Of a stretch of DNA of 64,000 nt, positions 16,979-26,889 are shown piece after piece. Source of the DNA: Enterococcus wangshanyuanii (GTDB lineage: Bacteria; Bacillota; Bacilli; Lactobacillales; Enterococcaceae); assembly GCF_002197645.1 (NCBI RefSeq), contig NZ_CP021874.1:124001-188000 (forward strand), written 5' to 3'. The notes beneath the pieces are model-generated. The model had not been told where the DNA came from and searched no databases. It saw only the letters and a list, made by a program, of their open reading frames with translations. The first letter of the stretch is position 1; every line of letters begins with the position of its first letter. Made by a program: the position numbers and the translations under genes.

Positions 16979-17287
16979 CCCCTCTAAATTGATCATGGAA
17001 AGTCAAAGGACCACAACCAGTTCAGCTAAATCAATCGAAAACAATAAATGATGCTGAAAAAGAAAAATCAGAATGAATAACTCTCTGTGAGCGTCAAAAT
17101 CACAAAAGACAGCGAAGTGCCAAATTTAAAGTATCAGGTGTCGGATTTTCTACTAACAGATCTGACAATCGATGGAAATTCTTTTCAATGAGGACAATCC
17201 AGAAAGAGGTGGTCATTGTGCAAGAAGGTGACATGTGCAGCAAACGAATAGAATCAACTAAAATTAAACGAAAAGGAATGAAGCATA
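16979..17287 (+). other. Remaining long leader upstream of metY
   Basis: About 310 bases without a supported gene. A degenerate piece (GACAGCGAAGTGCC near 17108) resembles the end of the repeat core, so the region may contain eroded repeat copies. The metY ribosome binding site (AAAGGAATGAAG) lies at the end. Confidence 0.4.
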
Positions 17288-18568
17288 ATGACAAACCAAA
17301 ACTATCACTTTGAAACCATCCAAATTCACGGAGGACATACCCCCGATAAAGACACGAACTCTAGAGCGGTACCAATTTATCAAACAACCTCCTATACATT
17401 TGATGATACGCAAGATGCAGCAGAAAAATTTGCCTTATCAAAAGCTGGCAATATCTATACACGGATCACCAATCCGACGACGGCTGTATTAGAAGATCGG
17501 TTGAATGAATTAGAAGGTGGTGTGGGGGCTGTAGCTGTTGCGTCAGGAACAGCAGCAATCACTTATGCCATTCAAAACCTTGCCAGCAGCGGTGATCATA
17601 TTGTCTCTGCTTCAACTCTTTATGGTGGAACCTTCAATTTGTTTGCCCATACGTTACCTGAATTTGGCATCACAACAACTTTTGTTGATCCAGATGAATT
17701 GGCTAATTTTGAGGAAGCGATCAAAGAAAATACGAAAGCGATTTTTGTTGAAACGATCGGAAATCCTAGTACGAATGTTGCAGACATTGAAGCAATCGCA
17801 GATATTGCTCACAAGCACGAGTTACCACTGATCGTCGATAATACCTTTGCTACCGCTTATCTAAATCGTCCGTTTGATTTCGGTGCAGATATCGTCGTTT
17901 ATTCGGCAACGAAATTCATTGGTGGACATGGTGTTGCTTTAGGCGGTGTGGTGATCGATTCCGGAAAATTCAATTGGGCGAATGGAAAATTTCCTAAATT
18001 GGTCGATCCTGATCCAAGTTATCATGGCTTGTCTTATACTAAGGATGTTGGTGCAGCAGCTTTTATTACTCGTTTACGCGTGTCATTACTAAGAGATACA
18101 GGAGCCGCAATTTCGCCATTCAATAGTTTCTTGCTGATTTTAGGCTTAGAAACACTTTCCTTGAGATTAGAACGTCATGTAGAAAATGCTCAAAAAGTCG
18201 CGGAATTCTTAGTGAAACATCCGAAAGTCGATTGGGTCAACTATCCTGGATTGCCTGATAATAAATATCATACCTTAGCTGAAAAGTATTTGCCGAAAGG
18301 AGCGGGATCGATTTTTACATTTGGTGTCAAAGGCGGAGCAGAAGCTGGGAAAAACTTGATCAATCATGTGGAACTATTTTCTTTATTGGCAAATGTCGGT
18401 GATGCAAAATCATTGATCATCCATCCAGCATCAACCACACATTCCCAATTAAGCGAAGAAGAACTGAAGGTCTCAGGAACTTCTCCAGAATTGATTCGCT
18501 TATCGATCGGTATCGAGAATGTTGAGGATATTCTATCAGACTTAGAACAAGCTTTAGCGAAAATCTAA
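17288..18568 (+). CDS. metY: O-acetylhomoserine sulfhydrylase (Cys/Met metabolism PLP enzyme)
   Basis: A 426-aa PLP enzyme of the Cys/Met-metabolism family. It begins with the family hallmark [29 protein letters not shown]; the PLP-binding lysine is K209 in [12 protein letters not shown], and the length of about 425-430 aa and the insert near residues 225-250 are typical of O-acetylhomoserine aminocarboxypropyltransferase rather than the shorter cystathionine synthases. It makes homocysteine from O-acetylhomoserine and sulfide. Control by the upstream Met T-box supports this. It is a single-gene unit with its own terminator. Confidence 0.93.
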   Translation: MTNQNYHFETIQIHGGHTPDKDTNSRAVPIYQTTSYTFDDTQDAAEKFALSKAGNIYTRITNPTTAVLEDRLNELEGGVGAVAVASGTAAITYAIQNLASSGDHIVSASTLYGGTFNLFAHTLPEFGITTTFVDPDELANFEEAIKENTKAIFVETIGNPSTNVADIEAIADIAHKHELPLIVDNTFATAYLNRPFDFGADIVVYSATKFIGGHGVALGGVVIDSGKFNWANGKFPKLVDPDPSYHGLSYTKDVGAAAFITRLRVSLLRDTGAAISPFNSFLLILGLETLSLRLERHVENAQKVAEFLVKHPKVDWVNYPGLPDNKYHTLAEKYLPKGAGSIFTFGVKGGAEAGKNLINHVELFSLLANVGDAKSLIIHPASTTHSQLSEEELKVSGTSPELIRLSIGIENVEDILSDLEQALAKI

Positions 18569-18572
18569 ACAT

Positions 18573-18617
18573 AAACACTTGATACAGAAGCTTTTCCTTT
18601 TGTATCAAGTGTTTTTT
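18573..18617 (+). terminator. Intrinsic terminator after metY
   Basis: Stem AACACTTGATACA / TGTATCAAGTGTT with a loop of about 13 bases and a T-run. Confidence 0.9.
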
Positions 18618-18671
18618 AGAAAGGCAGATAAGGTAGAATAGTCGATTCTTAAAAAAATTCTCATAAAACTA

Positions 18672-18700
18672 TTGACTTTGATAGAAAAGTTCTGTATCTT
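18672..18700 (+). promoter_or_regulatory. Putative leu operon promoter
   Basis: -35 TTGACT (18672-18677), 17-base spacer and -10 TATCTT (18695-18700) lie 56 bases before the leader peptide start. The -10 is weak, so the exact position is uncertain. Confidence 0.6.
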
Positions 18701-18755
18701 TATGACTATAGTTTGAATTATTCAAAAATTCTGACAATAAAGGATGTTGACGATC

Positions 18756-18815
18756 ATGAACAAAAAAATTACAACAATTACATTCTTATTATTAGTGAAG
18801 GACTCATCACACTGA
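18756..18815 (+). CDS. Leucine-rich leader peptide of the leu attenuator
   Basis: A 19-codon ORF with an AAAGGATG site about 10 bases upstream encodes MNKKITTITFLLLVKDSSH. It contains three consecutive leucine codons (all TTA) followed by valine, placed just before the first leader hairpin. This is the arrangement of transcription attenuators such as enterobacterial leuL and the lactococcal leu leader: a ribosome stalled at the Leu codons when Leu-tRNA is scarce changes the downstream RNA fold. The peptide itself probably has no other role. Confidence 0.8.
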   Translation: MNKKITTITFLLLVKDSSH

Positions 18816-18923
18816 TTTTTAGAAGCGAGCAAACAAGCTGCTTTTTCTATCAGAAGTTGAGAGTCCTGTTTTCGCATTGCATGAACGGGATGACAAGCAT
18901 CCCATATCGTGGGATGCTTTTTT
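18799..18923 (+). promoter_or_regulatory. leu operon attenuator (pause, antiterminator and terminator hairpins)
   Basis: Segment AGGACTC at the end of the leader peptide (18799-18805) can pair with GAGTCCT (18861-18867). GGGATG (18887-18892) can pair with CATCCC (18898-18903) as an antiterminator, while GCATCCCA (18897-18904) pairs with TGGGATGC (18910-18917) followed by six T as a terminator. The last two pairings are mutually exclusive. Together with the Leu-rich peptide this is a complete attenuation device. Confidence 0.8.
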
Positions 18924-18930
18924 GTTGCAA

Positions 18931-19082
18931 GACACAGCGATTGCTTGCAGAGCTGATGTCGCGCAATACTTGGCGAACGAAGAGAGCGAAGTTTCATTCG
19001 TACAAAGATACAGCGATTGCTTGCAGAGCTGATGATACACAATACTTGGCGAATAGAATGAGCGAAGTTTCCATCAGTAAGT
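18931..19082 (+). repeat. Tandem 76-bp intergenic repeats (two copies), same core as the metY leader repeats
   Basis: Units at 18931-19006 and 19007-19082 share ACAGCGATTGCTTGCAGAGC and then AATACTTGGCGAA, AGCGAAGTTTC. The core TACTTGGCGA...GAGCGAAGT is that of the 117-bp repeats upstream of metY, but the flanking part of the unit differs. They lie between the attenuator terminator and leuA. Confidence 0.85.
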
Positions 19083-19187
19083 AGCCAAAGTTAAAAAAGC
19101 AAAAACAACCACTCAGTAAGAACGTATCAAACTAAAAACTAACACTAAAAAATGAAGAGGCAATTTATCAGAAAGGATGTATGAAAA

Positions 19188-20705
19188 ATGAAACAGATTC
19201 AATTCTTCGACACAACACTACGGGATGGCGAACAAACGCCAGGTGTAAATTTCAACACAAAAGAAAAAGTCCAAATTGCTAAACAATTAGAAAAATGGGG
19301 AATAGATACGATCGAAGCCGGCTTTCCGATCGCTTCTGTGGGTGATTTTGAAGCTGTCAAAGCCATTGCAGAAAATGTAGAAAAAATGACGGTTGCGGGG
19401 TTAGCTCGTTGTCAAAAAGCGGATATCGACCGCGCTCATGAAGCCCTTCAACATGCTAAGCATCCGCAAATCCATGTATTTTTAGCGACAAGCCCTGTTC
19501 ATATGGAATATAAGCTGAAAATGACACCAGATGAAGTGATCAGTTCAATCAAAGAACATGTCAGTTATGCCAAAACCAAGTTTGACAAAGTTCAATTTTC
19601 TCCGGAAGATGCCACACGAACAGAAAAGGACTTCCTATTAAAAGCAGTTCAAACAGCGATCGATGCTGGTGCGACGATCATCAATGTTCCTGATACAGTT
19701 GGTTACTCTAATCCTTCCGAATACGGCGCGTTGTTCAAGTTTTTGATCGAGAATATCCAAAGTGATCAAGAAATCATTTTTTCTTCCCATTGTCATGATG
19801 ACTTAGGAATGGCGACAGCCAATGCACTTGCTGCGATCGAAAATGGCGCACGTCGTGTAGAAGGAACAGTGAACGGCATTGGTGAACGTGCAGGAAATAC
19901 TGCGCTTGAAGAAGTAGCTTTGGCTTTGTATATCAGAAAAGACTTTTATCAGGCAGAAAGCATGATCACATTAAATGAAACGAAACGTACCAGTGATTTG
20001 GTCAGCCGTTTATCTGGTGTAGCTGTACCCAGAAATAAAGCGATTATCGGAGCGAATGCCTATGCACACGAATCAGGGATTCATCAGGATGGTGTGCTAA
20101 AAAATCCTGATACGTATGAAATCATCACCCCATCATTGGTTGGCGTCAATGAAAACTCATTGCCGCTTGGTAAGTTATCTGGGCGTCATGCCTTTGCCGC
20201 TAAAATGGAGACATTAGGTTACCAGCTAACAGATGATGAACTAAAAGATGCCTTCAAACGATTTAAATCACTTGCTGATAAAAAGAAACAAGTAACAGAA
20301 GATGACCTCATTGCGTTGATGGTCGGTCAAAGCCAAGAATCAAATGACACTTATCGGTTGGAGCGAGTACAGTTGCAATACGTTTCTGACGGTAGTCAAG
20401 GGGCAATTGTTTCCATCGATACAGGGGAAGAAGCAAAAACAGAATCGGCGATCGGCTCAGGGAGTATTCAAGCGATCTATAATTCGATCGATAAAATCTT
20501 CGGCCAAAAACCAGATTTAAAAGAATATTACATTAAATCAGTCACAGGCGGGGAAGATGCTCAAGCAGAAGTCCACGTGACCTTAGCCGATCAAGAAAAC
20601 ACACATTATAACGGCATCGGTATCGATTTTGACGTACTGCAAGCATCGGCAAAAGCGTATGTCAAAGCAAGTGAACAATTTCAAAAAGAAGTGGGGAAAG
20701 CCTAA
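19188..20705 (+). CDS. leuA: 2-isopropylmalate synthase LeuA
   Basis: A 505-aa LeuA: the HMGL-like TIM barrel starts with [15 protein letters not shown], the metal-binding HxH is in [14 protein letters not shown] near residue 204, and NGIGERAGN follows. The C-terminal allosteric LeuA dimer domain (about 390-505) is present, so leucine feedback is likely. It condenses acetyl-CoA with 2-oxoisovalerate, the first committed step of leucine synthesis. It is the first gene of leuABCD, read through the attenuator; its stop codon overlaps the leuB start by one base. Confidence 0.96.
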   Translation: MKQIQFFDTTLRDGEQTPGVNFNTKEKVQIAKQLEKWGIDTIEAGFPIASVGDFEAVKAIAENVEKMTVAGLARCQKADIDRAHEALQHAKHPQIHVFLATSPVHMEYKLKMTPDEVISSIKEHVSYAKTKFDKVQFSPEDATRTEKDFLLKAVQTAIDAGATIINVPDTVGYSNPSEYGALFKFLIENIQSDQEIIFSSHCHDDLGMATANALAAIENGARRVEGTVNGIGERAGNTALEEVALALYIRKDFYQAESMITLNETKRTSDLVSRLSGVAVPRNKAIIGANAYAHESGIHQDGVLKNPDTYEIITPSLVGVNENSLPLGKLSGRHAFAAKMETLGYQLTDDELKDAFKRFKSLADKKKQVTEDDLIALMVGQSQESNDTYRLERVQLQYVSDGSQGAIVSIDTGEEAKTESAIGSGSIQAIYNSIDKIFGQKPDLKEYYIKSVTGGEDAQAEVHVTLADQENTHYNGIGIDFDVLQASAKAYVKASEQFQKEVGKA

Positions 20706-21751
20706 TGAGTAAAAAAATCATTGCCTTGCCGGGAGACGGCATTGGTGCAGAAATCATGGATAGTGCGTTAACGATTTTAGAGGAGATCATGGTTCAAGAG
20801 AACTTAGAATTTGATATCGAGCGTTTTGCTTTTGGCGGCGCTGGAATCGATCAAAAAGGAGATCCTCTGCCTGAAGAAACGCTGGAAGCCTGTAAAAAAG
20901 CAGATGCGATTTTGCTTGGTGCGATCGGCGGACCGAAATGGGACAACGTTCCAAAACGTCCAGAACAAGGGCTATTGGCATTAAGAAAAGCGTTAGGACT
21001 ATTTGCCAATATTCGTCCAATTTCTGTGCCGGATGCAGTGGTTCATTTATCTCCATTAAAAGAAGAAAATGTTCGCGGCGTCGACTTTGTTGTCGTACGT
21101 GAGTTGACAGGCGGTATCTATTTTGGCGAAAAACAATTAGGTGACACAGAAGCATCAGATCTTTGTACTTATTCAAAGGCAGAGATCCAAAGAATCATCC
21201 GCAAAGCGTTTGAAATCGCTCGTACAAGAAATAAAAAAGTAACTTCTGTTGATAAAGCCAATGTACTATCTACCAGTAAATTGTGGCGTCAAACAGCGGA
21301 AGAAGTGGCAGCAGAATTTCCGGATTGCACGTTGGAGCATCAGCTTGTCGACTCTGCGGCGATGGTCATGATCCAAAGACCAAAACAATTTGATGTGATC
21401 GTGACAGAGAATCTGTTTGGCGATATTTTAAGTGATGAAGCGTCAGTCATCCCTGGTTCACTAGGAATGATGCCAAGTGCTAGTCATAGTGAAACGGGTC
21501 CTTCATTATATGAACCGATTCACGGATCAGCGCCAGATATTGCCAATCAAAATAAAGCCAATCCGATGTCGATGATTTTATCTGCGGCGATGATGCTTCG
21601 TCAGTCATTTGGGTTAGAACGATCAGCGCTAAAAATCGAAGCTGCTTGTGACCGTGTCATGAATCAAGGGATTTTAACAACAGATCTTGGCGGTAAAGCG
21701 ACTACGACTGAATTTACAGAAGCGGTATTAACAGAATTGAGAGGTGCTTAA
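20705..21751 (+). CDS. leuB: 3-isopropylmalate dehydrogenase LeuB
   Basis: A 348-aa isocitrate/isopropylmalate dehydrogenase: [11 protein letters not shown] at the N-terminus, [21 protein letters not shown] near residue 80, the metal site in [12 protein letters not shown], and the NAD-type signature [11 protein letters not shown]. It oxidises and decarboxylates 3-isopropylmalate to 2-oxoisocaproate. It overlaps leuA by one base and is followed by leuC after one base. Confidence 0.96.
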   Translation: MSKKIIALPGDGIGAEIMDSALTILEEIMVQENLEFDIERFAFGGAGIDQKGDPLPEETLEACKKADAILLGAIGGPKWDNVPKRPEQGLLALRKALGLFANIRPISVPDAVVHLSPLKEENVRGVDFVVVRELTGGIYFGEKQLGDTEASDLCTYSKAEIQRIIRKAFEIARTRNKKVTSVDKANVLSTSKLWRQTAEEVAAEFPDCTLEHQLVDSAAMVMIQRPKQFDVIVTENLFGDILSDEASVIPGSLGMMPSASHSETGPSLYEPIHGSAPDIANQNKANPMSMILSAAMMLRQSFGLERSALKIEAACDRVMNQGILTTDLGGKATTTEFTEAVLTELRGA

Positions 21752-21752
21752 T

Positions 21753-23129
21753 ATGGGAAAAACACTATTTGATAAGCTTTGGGAACAACATGTGGTCAGC
21801 GGGAAAGAAGGCGAACCGCAGCTGCTTTATATCAATCTTCATTTGATTCACGAAGTGACGTCGCCGCAAGCATTTGAAGGATTGAGAGAAGCGGGGCGGA
21901 AAGTCCGTCGACCAGATCGCACATTTGCTACGATGGATCATAATGTTCCAACAAAAGATATCTTCAATATCACAGACCTAGTAGCAAAAAAACAAATCGA
22001 AGCACTTCAAAAAAACTGTGACGAATTCGACATCACACTATGTGATAACGGCAGCGACCGTCAAGGGATCGTTCATATGATTGGTCCGGAAACTGGCTTG
22101 ACTCAGCCGGGAAAAACGATCGTTTGTGGTGATTCTCATACCGCAACACACGGTGCTTTTGGTGCATTAGCTTTTGGGATCGGGACAAGTGAAGTCGAAC
22201 ATGTTTTTGCCACACAATGTATTTGGCAAAATAAGCCCAAATCGATGGGCGTGAAAATCACAGGAAAATTAGCAAAAGGCGTGTATGCAAAAGATATCAT
22301 CCTAGCGTTGATCGCAAAATACGGAGTTGATTTCGGTGTCGGCTATGCTGTTGAATTCTATGGCGAAACGATCGAAAGCCTGACAATGGAAGAACGAATG
22401 ACGATTTGTAACATGGCGATCGAAGGTGGTGCGAAAATGGGGATGATGGCGCCGGATGAAAAAACCTTTGAGTACGTGCGCGGTAGAGAATATGCGCCGG
22501 AAGATATGGAAGCAGCGATCGCGGATTGGAAAAAACTGCCAAGCGATCCTGATGCTGTGTACGATGTGGATCTAGAATTGAATGCAGATGAACTTGTGCC
22601 ATATATTACTTGGGGCACAAACCCGGAAATGGGCATTCCAGTTACAGGGACTTTCCCAGAAATCAAAGATATGAATGATGAACGTGCTTATAATTATATG
22701 GATCTTAAACCGGGACAACGCCCATCTGATATTGAGATCGGCTATGTGTTTATCGGATCTTGTACGAATGGTCGATTATCTGATTTGGAAGAGGCTGCTC
22801 GAATCGTCAAAGGTAAAAAAGTCAAAGAGGGGATCACAGCAATCGTGGTACCAGGGTCCAGACCTGTTCGAAAAGCGGCAGAAAAAATCGGTTTGGATAA
22901 AATTTTCACAGAAGCCGGCTTTGAATGGCGTGAACCAGGCTGTTCAATGTGTTTGGGCATGAATCCTGATCAAGTACCAGCAGGTGTTCACTGTGCTTCC
23001 ACTTCAAACCGAAACTTTGAAGGCCGTCAAGGAAAAGGGGCTAGAACGCATCTTTGCAGCCCCGCAATGGCCGCAACAGCTGCACTTGAAGGAACATTTG
23101 TCGATATTCGAAAGGAGCTTGGTGCATAA
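21753..23129 (+). CDS. leuC: 3-isopropylmalate dehydratase large subunit LeuC
   Basis: A 458-aa aconitase-family subunit. The three cysteines that hold the [4Fe-4S] cluster lie in IGSCTNGR and [10 protein letters not shown]; the active-site [24 protein letters not shown] motif is intact. With LeuD it isomerises 2- to 3-isopropylmalate. ATG 21753 is used; the in-frame GTG three codons upstream lies within the ribosome binding site and the leuB end. Confidence 0.96.
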   Translation: MGKTLFDKLWEQHVVSGKEGEPQLLYINLHLIHEVTSPQAFEGLREAGRKVRRPDRTFATMDHNVPTKDIFNITDLVAKKQIEALQKNCDEFDITLCDNGSDRQGIVHMIGPETGLTQPGKTIVCGDSHTATHGAFGALAFGIGTSEVEHVFATQCIWQNKPKSMGVKITGKLAKGVYAKDIILALIAKYGVDFGVGYAVEFYGETIESLTMEERMTICNMAIEGGAKMGMMAPDEKTFEYVRGREYAPEDMEAAIADWKKLPSDPDAVYDVDLELNADELVPYITWGTNPEMGIPVTGTFPEIKDMNDERAYNYMDLKPGQRPSDIEIGYVFIGSCTNGRLSDLEEAARIVKGKKVKEGITAIVVPGSRPVRKAAEKIGLDKIFTEAGFEWREPGCSMCLGMNPDQVPAGVHCASTSNRNFEGRQGKGARTHLCSPAMAATAALEGTFVDIRKELGA

Positions 23130-23716
23130 TGGAGGCATTTACACAACATACAGGAACCACGGTTCCGCTGATGAATGATAATATCGATACAGATCAGATC
23201 ATTCCAAAATCATTTCTGAAACGCATCGAAAAAACAGGATTTGGGGAATTTCTATTTGATGAATGGCGTTATTTGCCAGATCGTACACCAAATCCTGACT
23301 TTACCTTAAACGAGCCGCAATATAAAGAAGCAACGATTCTGATCTCCGGCGATAACTTTGGCTCAGGATCATCCCGAGAACACGCGGCTTGGGCATTAGC
23401 AGATTATGGTTTTAGAGCGATCGTCGCCGGAAGCTTTAGCGATATCTTTTATATGAATGCGACTAAAAACGGCTTACTGCCGATCGTTTTAAAGCGGAAA
23501 GAATTAACAGCTTTGGCACAGCTGAAAGCAGATGAAACGATCACGATCGATCTGCCAAACCAGCAAGTCATAGCACCTAATGCGACGTATACATTTGAGA
23601 TCGATGGCACATGGAAGCACAAGCTGGTGAATGGCTTGGATGATATCGCCATTAGCTTGGGCCATGCTGACGAAATCACGGCTTATGAAGCGAAAATTCC
23701 TGCTTATTGGCAGTAA
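23129..23716 (+). CDS. leuD: 3-isopropylmalate dehydratase small subunit LeuD
   Basis: A 195-aa small subunit with [14 protein letters not shown] near residue 20 and [15 protein letters not shown] near residue 73, the swivel-domain signatures of the family. It partners LeuC, whose stop codon it overlaps by one base (TAATG). It is the last leu gene; no ilv genes follow, so valine/isoleucine genes must lie elsewhere if present. Confidence 0.96.
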   Translation: MEAFTQHTGTTVPLMNDNIDTDQIIPKSFLKRIEKTGFGEFLFDEWRYLPDRTPNPDFTLNEPQYKEATILISGDNFGSGSSREHAAWALADYGFRAIVAGSFSDIFYMNATKNGLLPIVLKRKELTALAQLKADETITIDLPNQQVIAPNATYTFEIDGTWKHKLVNGLDDIAISLGHADEITAYEAKIPAYWQ

Positions 23717-23744
23717 GTACATCGGTAGAGAAAAGAGGGGACAG

Positions 23745-24509
23745 ATGGACTGGGATGCAAAAAAATACAATACCACACATGATTTTATCTTTAAATATGG
23801 TGCTGGTTTATTAGAATTATTACCTAAGGAGCCAAAACGAGTGATCGATATTGGCAGCGGTACAGGAGAATTGACTAAGCAAATTGCTGCATTAGGTCAC
23901 AGCGTAACAGGCATTGAACGATCCGAAGCAATGATCACACAAGCGACGAATAAATTTCCAGAGTTGTCATTTATAAAGGGAGATATTTTAGATCCTGTGA
24001 CAGGATTTGACTCTTATGACATTGCTTTTTCAAACGCTGTTTTTCATTGGATTCCAGATCAAGATCGTTTGCTTCAAAATATTCATCAGCTATTGGTTGA
24101 TGGTGGTGAGTTGATTTGTGAATTTGGTGCGGTTGGCAATGTTCAAGCCATTCGAGATGCTTTTCGTGAAGAGTTAGCTGCGTATGAGATTTCTTTAGAG
24201 GAACCGTTTTGCTTTACTTCATCCGAAGACTATCAAAAATTACTTGAAAAAAACCATTTTGATCGCATCGAAATTTTAGAATATGAGCGACCGACACCAT
24301 TAAAAGAAGGTGCTTTTGGGTTACGTCAATGGATGGAACAATTTTATCCGAACGAGTTAGCAGAACTGACCCTAGAACAAAAAGAAATAGTTCTCGAAAA
24401 CATGGATCAGAAGTTAAAACCTGTTTTATGGAAAGAAGATCATTGGGAAGCCGATTACCGCAGATTGAGGATCCACGCAGTTAAACGAGCAGAAAAAAGA
24501 AGCAAATAA
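23745..24509 (+). CDS. Class I SAM-dependent methyltransferase
   Basis: A 254-aa Rossmann-fold methyltransferase: motif I VIDIGSGTGELT near residue 34, acidic motif II GIERSE, motif III KGDILDP, and FSNAVFHWIPDQD near residue 95. This pattern and length resemble trans-aconitate methyltransferase-type enzymes, but the substrate cannot be told. ATG 23745 with AAGAGGGG upstream is chosen; the longer frame reaching back into leuD is rejected. It starts 28 bases after leuD, so may be read from the leu operon; a role tied to leucine synthesis is only a possibility. Confidence 0.85.
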   Translation: MDWDAKKYNTTHDFIFKYGAGLLELLPKEPKRVIDIGSGTGELTKQIAALGHSVTGIERSEAMITQATNKFPELSFIKGDILDPVTGFDSYDIAFSNAVFHWIPDQDRLLQNIHQLLVDGGELICEFGAVGNVQAIRDAFREELAAYEISLEEPFCFTSSEDYQKLLEKNHFDRIEILEYERPTPLKEGAFGLRQWMEQFYPNELAELTLEQKEIVLENMDQKLKPVLWKEDHWEADYRRLRIHAVKRAEKRSK

Positions 24510-24513
24510 GTAA

Positions 24514-24548
24514 AAGAAGGACTATTGATTTTCAGTAGTTCTTTTTTT
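24514..24548 (+). terminator. Terminator of the leu operon / methyltransferase
   Basis: AAGGACTATTGA-TTT-TCAGTAGTTCTT followed by a run of T. Confidence 0.87.
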
Positions 24549-24641
24549 GTCTCATCTTTTAAATGACAGATCGAATAAATGTGCTAAACTAGCAATAGAA
24601 ACAAAAAAAGAAAAGTTGGAAAGACAGGAGTGTTTTGGGGA

Positions 24642-25922
24642 ATGAAGAAGAAAGTTTTGGGGATCTCGATCGGTGTAGTCGTGGTGATTCTTGCGATCAT
24701 CGGTGCAGTTTTACTTCAAAAGCAAGCAAGTGAAAAGAAAAAAATCACCGCCTCGCAAAATGAAATCGCAGCCATCGAAAAAACAACAGCAAAAGATGGT
24801 GAGTTATCGAAAGATGTTGCATTACTTTACGAGGACGAACAAGAATTTCTAAACAAAGAAATCAAACCTGCAACGATCAAAGAAACGAAAGAAAAGTTGT
24901 TAAAGAAACAAACAGAAATTGAAAAAATCAAACGTGAATACGGCAAGAAAGTCACAGCCGACAAAGCTGAAACAAATATTCAAGAGCTACAGAAAAAAAC
25001 AGCTTTAGCCAATGATAAATTAGAGATACAAACAAAGACAAATGAACTATTCAGCTCAAAAGAACCAGCGCTGAAAGGCGATAACGTCAAAGATCAATTA
25101 CCGATCACAGTCGATTTGACGAAAGAAAAAATCACCACAGTCACAGATGAACTCAAAGACAACAAGGAGCTAAAAGGAAAATGGCAGGACGCAATCGAAT
25201 CGATTCTAAAAAATGCGACGGAACAAGTCGATCAAGTTGAAAAAATCAAAAAATTACTCAACGAGTCATTTGATGGAAATGTGCCTAAAGAAACCGTTCA
25301 GCAAAGCAACTATGATACTTTAAACAAAGAAATCGAAAAGGTCAAAAACGAAGAGCTGAAAACGACCTTTACAGCCAAATTGATTTTAATGAAAGCGATG
25401 ATCGATACGCAAGGACAAATCAATGCATTGACGCAGCAGCAAAAAGCGGCAGAGCAAGAAGTCAATAACGCACTAGAAAAAGCCAAAGCAGATGCCAATA
25501 AAGCGGTAGAACAAGCAACAGGTGATGACAAAATGCTCCTGGGCTATTCTGATGACCAGATCGAATATGCTCGTGTGTGGTTGACATTGATCGGCGTGAA
25601 ACCATCGGAGCTTCATGCAAAGGTGATTCCTGCGGGAACACCACTCAATCCATACGATGCAGGCAGTGTGACATATCCAACGGATGCTATTATGCTTTAT
25701 GGTGGTTATAGTGCTGAAGGACAGATCGTTTATACAAGTAATCGAAATGGGACGATCAATGTATATCCAGTACCAAGCCATTGGCAAATCGGTGCGGAGG
25801 TTGCGAATGATCCGGAAAAAGTGAGAGCATTGACACAAGATATTTTGGATAATGTTCGAGTAGTAACAGTAGATGTAGGAAATCCGCGGGATGTAGTGGA
25901 TTTGATAAGAGTGGAAAAATAG
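24642..25922 (+). CDS. Membrane-anchored coiled-coil protein of unknown function
   Basis: A 426-aa protein with one N-terminal membrane anchor (about residues 5-27) and a long Lys/Glu-rich, probably coiled-coil extracellular region to about residue 285. A globular C-terminal part of about 130 residues contains LLGYSDDQIEYARVWLTLIG, GSVTYPTDAIMLYGGYS and a Tyr/Pro-rich VYPVPSHW motif. I do not recognise a named family; the layout suggests an envelope protein outside the membrane. A GTG at 24630 is also possible, but it lies only two bases after the AGGAG site, so ATG 24642 is preferred with some doubt. Single gene with its own terminator. Confidence 0.7.
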   Translation: MKKKVLGISIGVVVVILAIIGAVLLQKQASEKKKITASQNEIAAIEKTTAKDGELSKDVALLYEDEQEFLNKEIKPATIKETKEKLLKKQTEIEKIKREYGKKVTADKAETNIQELQKKTALANDKLEIQTKTNELFSSKEPALKGDNVKDQLPITVDLTKEKITTVTDELKDNKELKGKWQDAIESILKNATEQVDQVEKIKKLLNESFDGNVPKETVQQSNYDTLNKEIEKVKNEELKTTFTAKLILMKAMIDTQGQINALTQQQKAAEQEVNNALEKAKADANKAVEQATGDDKMLLGYSDDQIEYARVWLTLIGVKPSELHAKVIPAGTPLNPYDAGSVTYPTDAIMLYGGYSAEGQIVYTSNRNGTINVYPVPSHWQIGAEVANDPEKVRALTQDILDNVRVVTVDVGNPRDVVDLIRVEK

Positions 25923-25934
25923 AATAGTTATAGA

Positions 25935-25979
25935 AACAGGTGATTTGGAAAATGGTTATTTTCTAGATTACCTGTTTTT
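25935..25979 (+). terminator. Intrinsic terminator
   Basis: AACAGGTGAT...ATTACCTGTTTTT hairpin shortly after the coiled-coil protein gene. Confidence 0.75.
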
Positions 25980-26187
25980 GTATACGCTGATCAAGCAGTT
26001 TTAAGTAAAAAGAAAGTATTTCATAACCACCATTTAATTAAGTGGATAAAACATTTAAAAATTATATATTTACACAGAGTTAGTTTCGAATTACAATTAA
26101 GAAGATAAGTAATTATTCAGAGATTAGGGACCATTTTATTTTTTCAGTCGTCGAATATACTTCATTTTTGAATAAGGAGGAGAAAAA

Positions 26188-26472
26188 ATGTCAAATATCA
26201 AAAGTGATTCAGGCGTAGCACAAGCCATTGCTACATCCATTGCATCGTCTTTGGGCTCTTTAAATCAAGGCTCGTCCATTACCAAAGATACGCAAACAAC
26301 AGTATCGGGAAATAGTAACGCACAACAAGCAATCACACAGATGACAACATTTAACACATCGCTCGTTCAAGCAGTGACTCAAGCAAGCAACAATATTCGT
26401 TCGGTAGCTGCTGAATTTGAAGCGGTTGACCAAAAAATCTCTCAAATTTCAACGAATCAAATGCTGCAGTAA
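26188..26472 (+). CDS. Small helical LXG partner (TIGR04197/DUF3130-like, Lap1 type)
   Basis: A 94-aa Ser/Gln/Asn-rich helical protein that fits the TIGR04197 / DUF3130 group of WXG100-like type VII proteins: TTVSGNSNAQQAI followed by NIRSVAAEFEAVDQKIS. In LXG loci such proteins bind the LXG domain and help deliver it to the secretion machine. It is the first gene of the first type VII cargo cluster, with an AAGGAGGAG site. It is a paralogue of the gene at 37396 (shared TTVSGNxNA and VAxEFxxxDQKI). Confidence 0.8.
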   Translation: MSNIKSDSGVAQAIATSIASSLGSLNQGSSITKDTQTTVSGNSNAQQAITQMTTFNTSLVQAVTQASNNIRSVAAEFEAVDQKISQISTNQMLQ

Positions 26473-26532
26473 AATATCTATTTTATAAGCAGTACCTTTT
26501 CATAAAATTTTAGATGAAAGGAGTAGTAGAAG

Positions 26533-26889
26533 GTGTCTAAACTTGAAGAAATCCAGTTAGAAAAAACAAAAATCGAACGTGAAAAAGATGAGATCGAAGC
26601 TTTACAACGAAACATGAATCAAACGGCAGAAAATTATGAAGAATACTTTTTCTATCAAAAGCAACTATTCAGTGACTTACAAGAAGAGTTTGCTCAAAGT
26701 CAAACAGGGATGCTTTATCAAGAGATGTCAGAGGAAATCAACTGGCAAAACGGAGGAATCCAAGACTTTTTAGAAGATCAACAGCAAGAAATAAAAAAAC
26801 AAGCAAGAGCGCTAGAAGATAAACAAGAAGAATTATACTGGCAAGAGCTAAAATCAAAGGAAGAAATGGAGGATGCACATGAGTATTGA
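26533..26889 (+). CDS. Small coiled-coil LXG partner (DUF3958-like, Lap2 type)
   Basis: A 118-aa, highly charged, all-helical protein starting at GTG 26533. Its Glu/Lys/Gln repeats (EEIQLEKTKIEREKDEIEAL, QQQEIKKQARALEDKQEELY) form a coiled coil. Size and position between a DUF3130-like protein and an LXG protein match the second LXG accessory protein (DUF3958 type). The last codons overlap the start of the LXG gene, so the ribosome binding site of the toxin (GGAGG) lies inside this gene. Paralogous to the gene at 37704. Confidence 0.75.
   Translation: MSKLEEIQLEKTKIEREKDEIEALQRNMNQTAENYEEYFFYQKQLFSDLQEEFAQSQTGMLYQEMSEEINWQNGGIQDFLEDQQQEIKKQARALEDKQEELYWQELKSKEEMEDAHEY

Noticed and set aside
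18713..19084. 123-codon plus-strand frame through the leu leader
   Set aside because: It runs through the attenuator hairpins and tandem repeats; the 19-codon leader peptide explains the region better.
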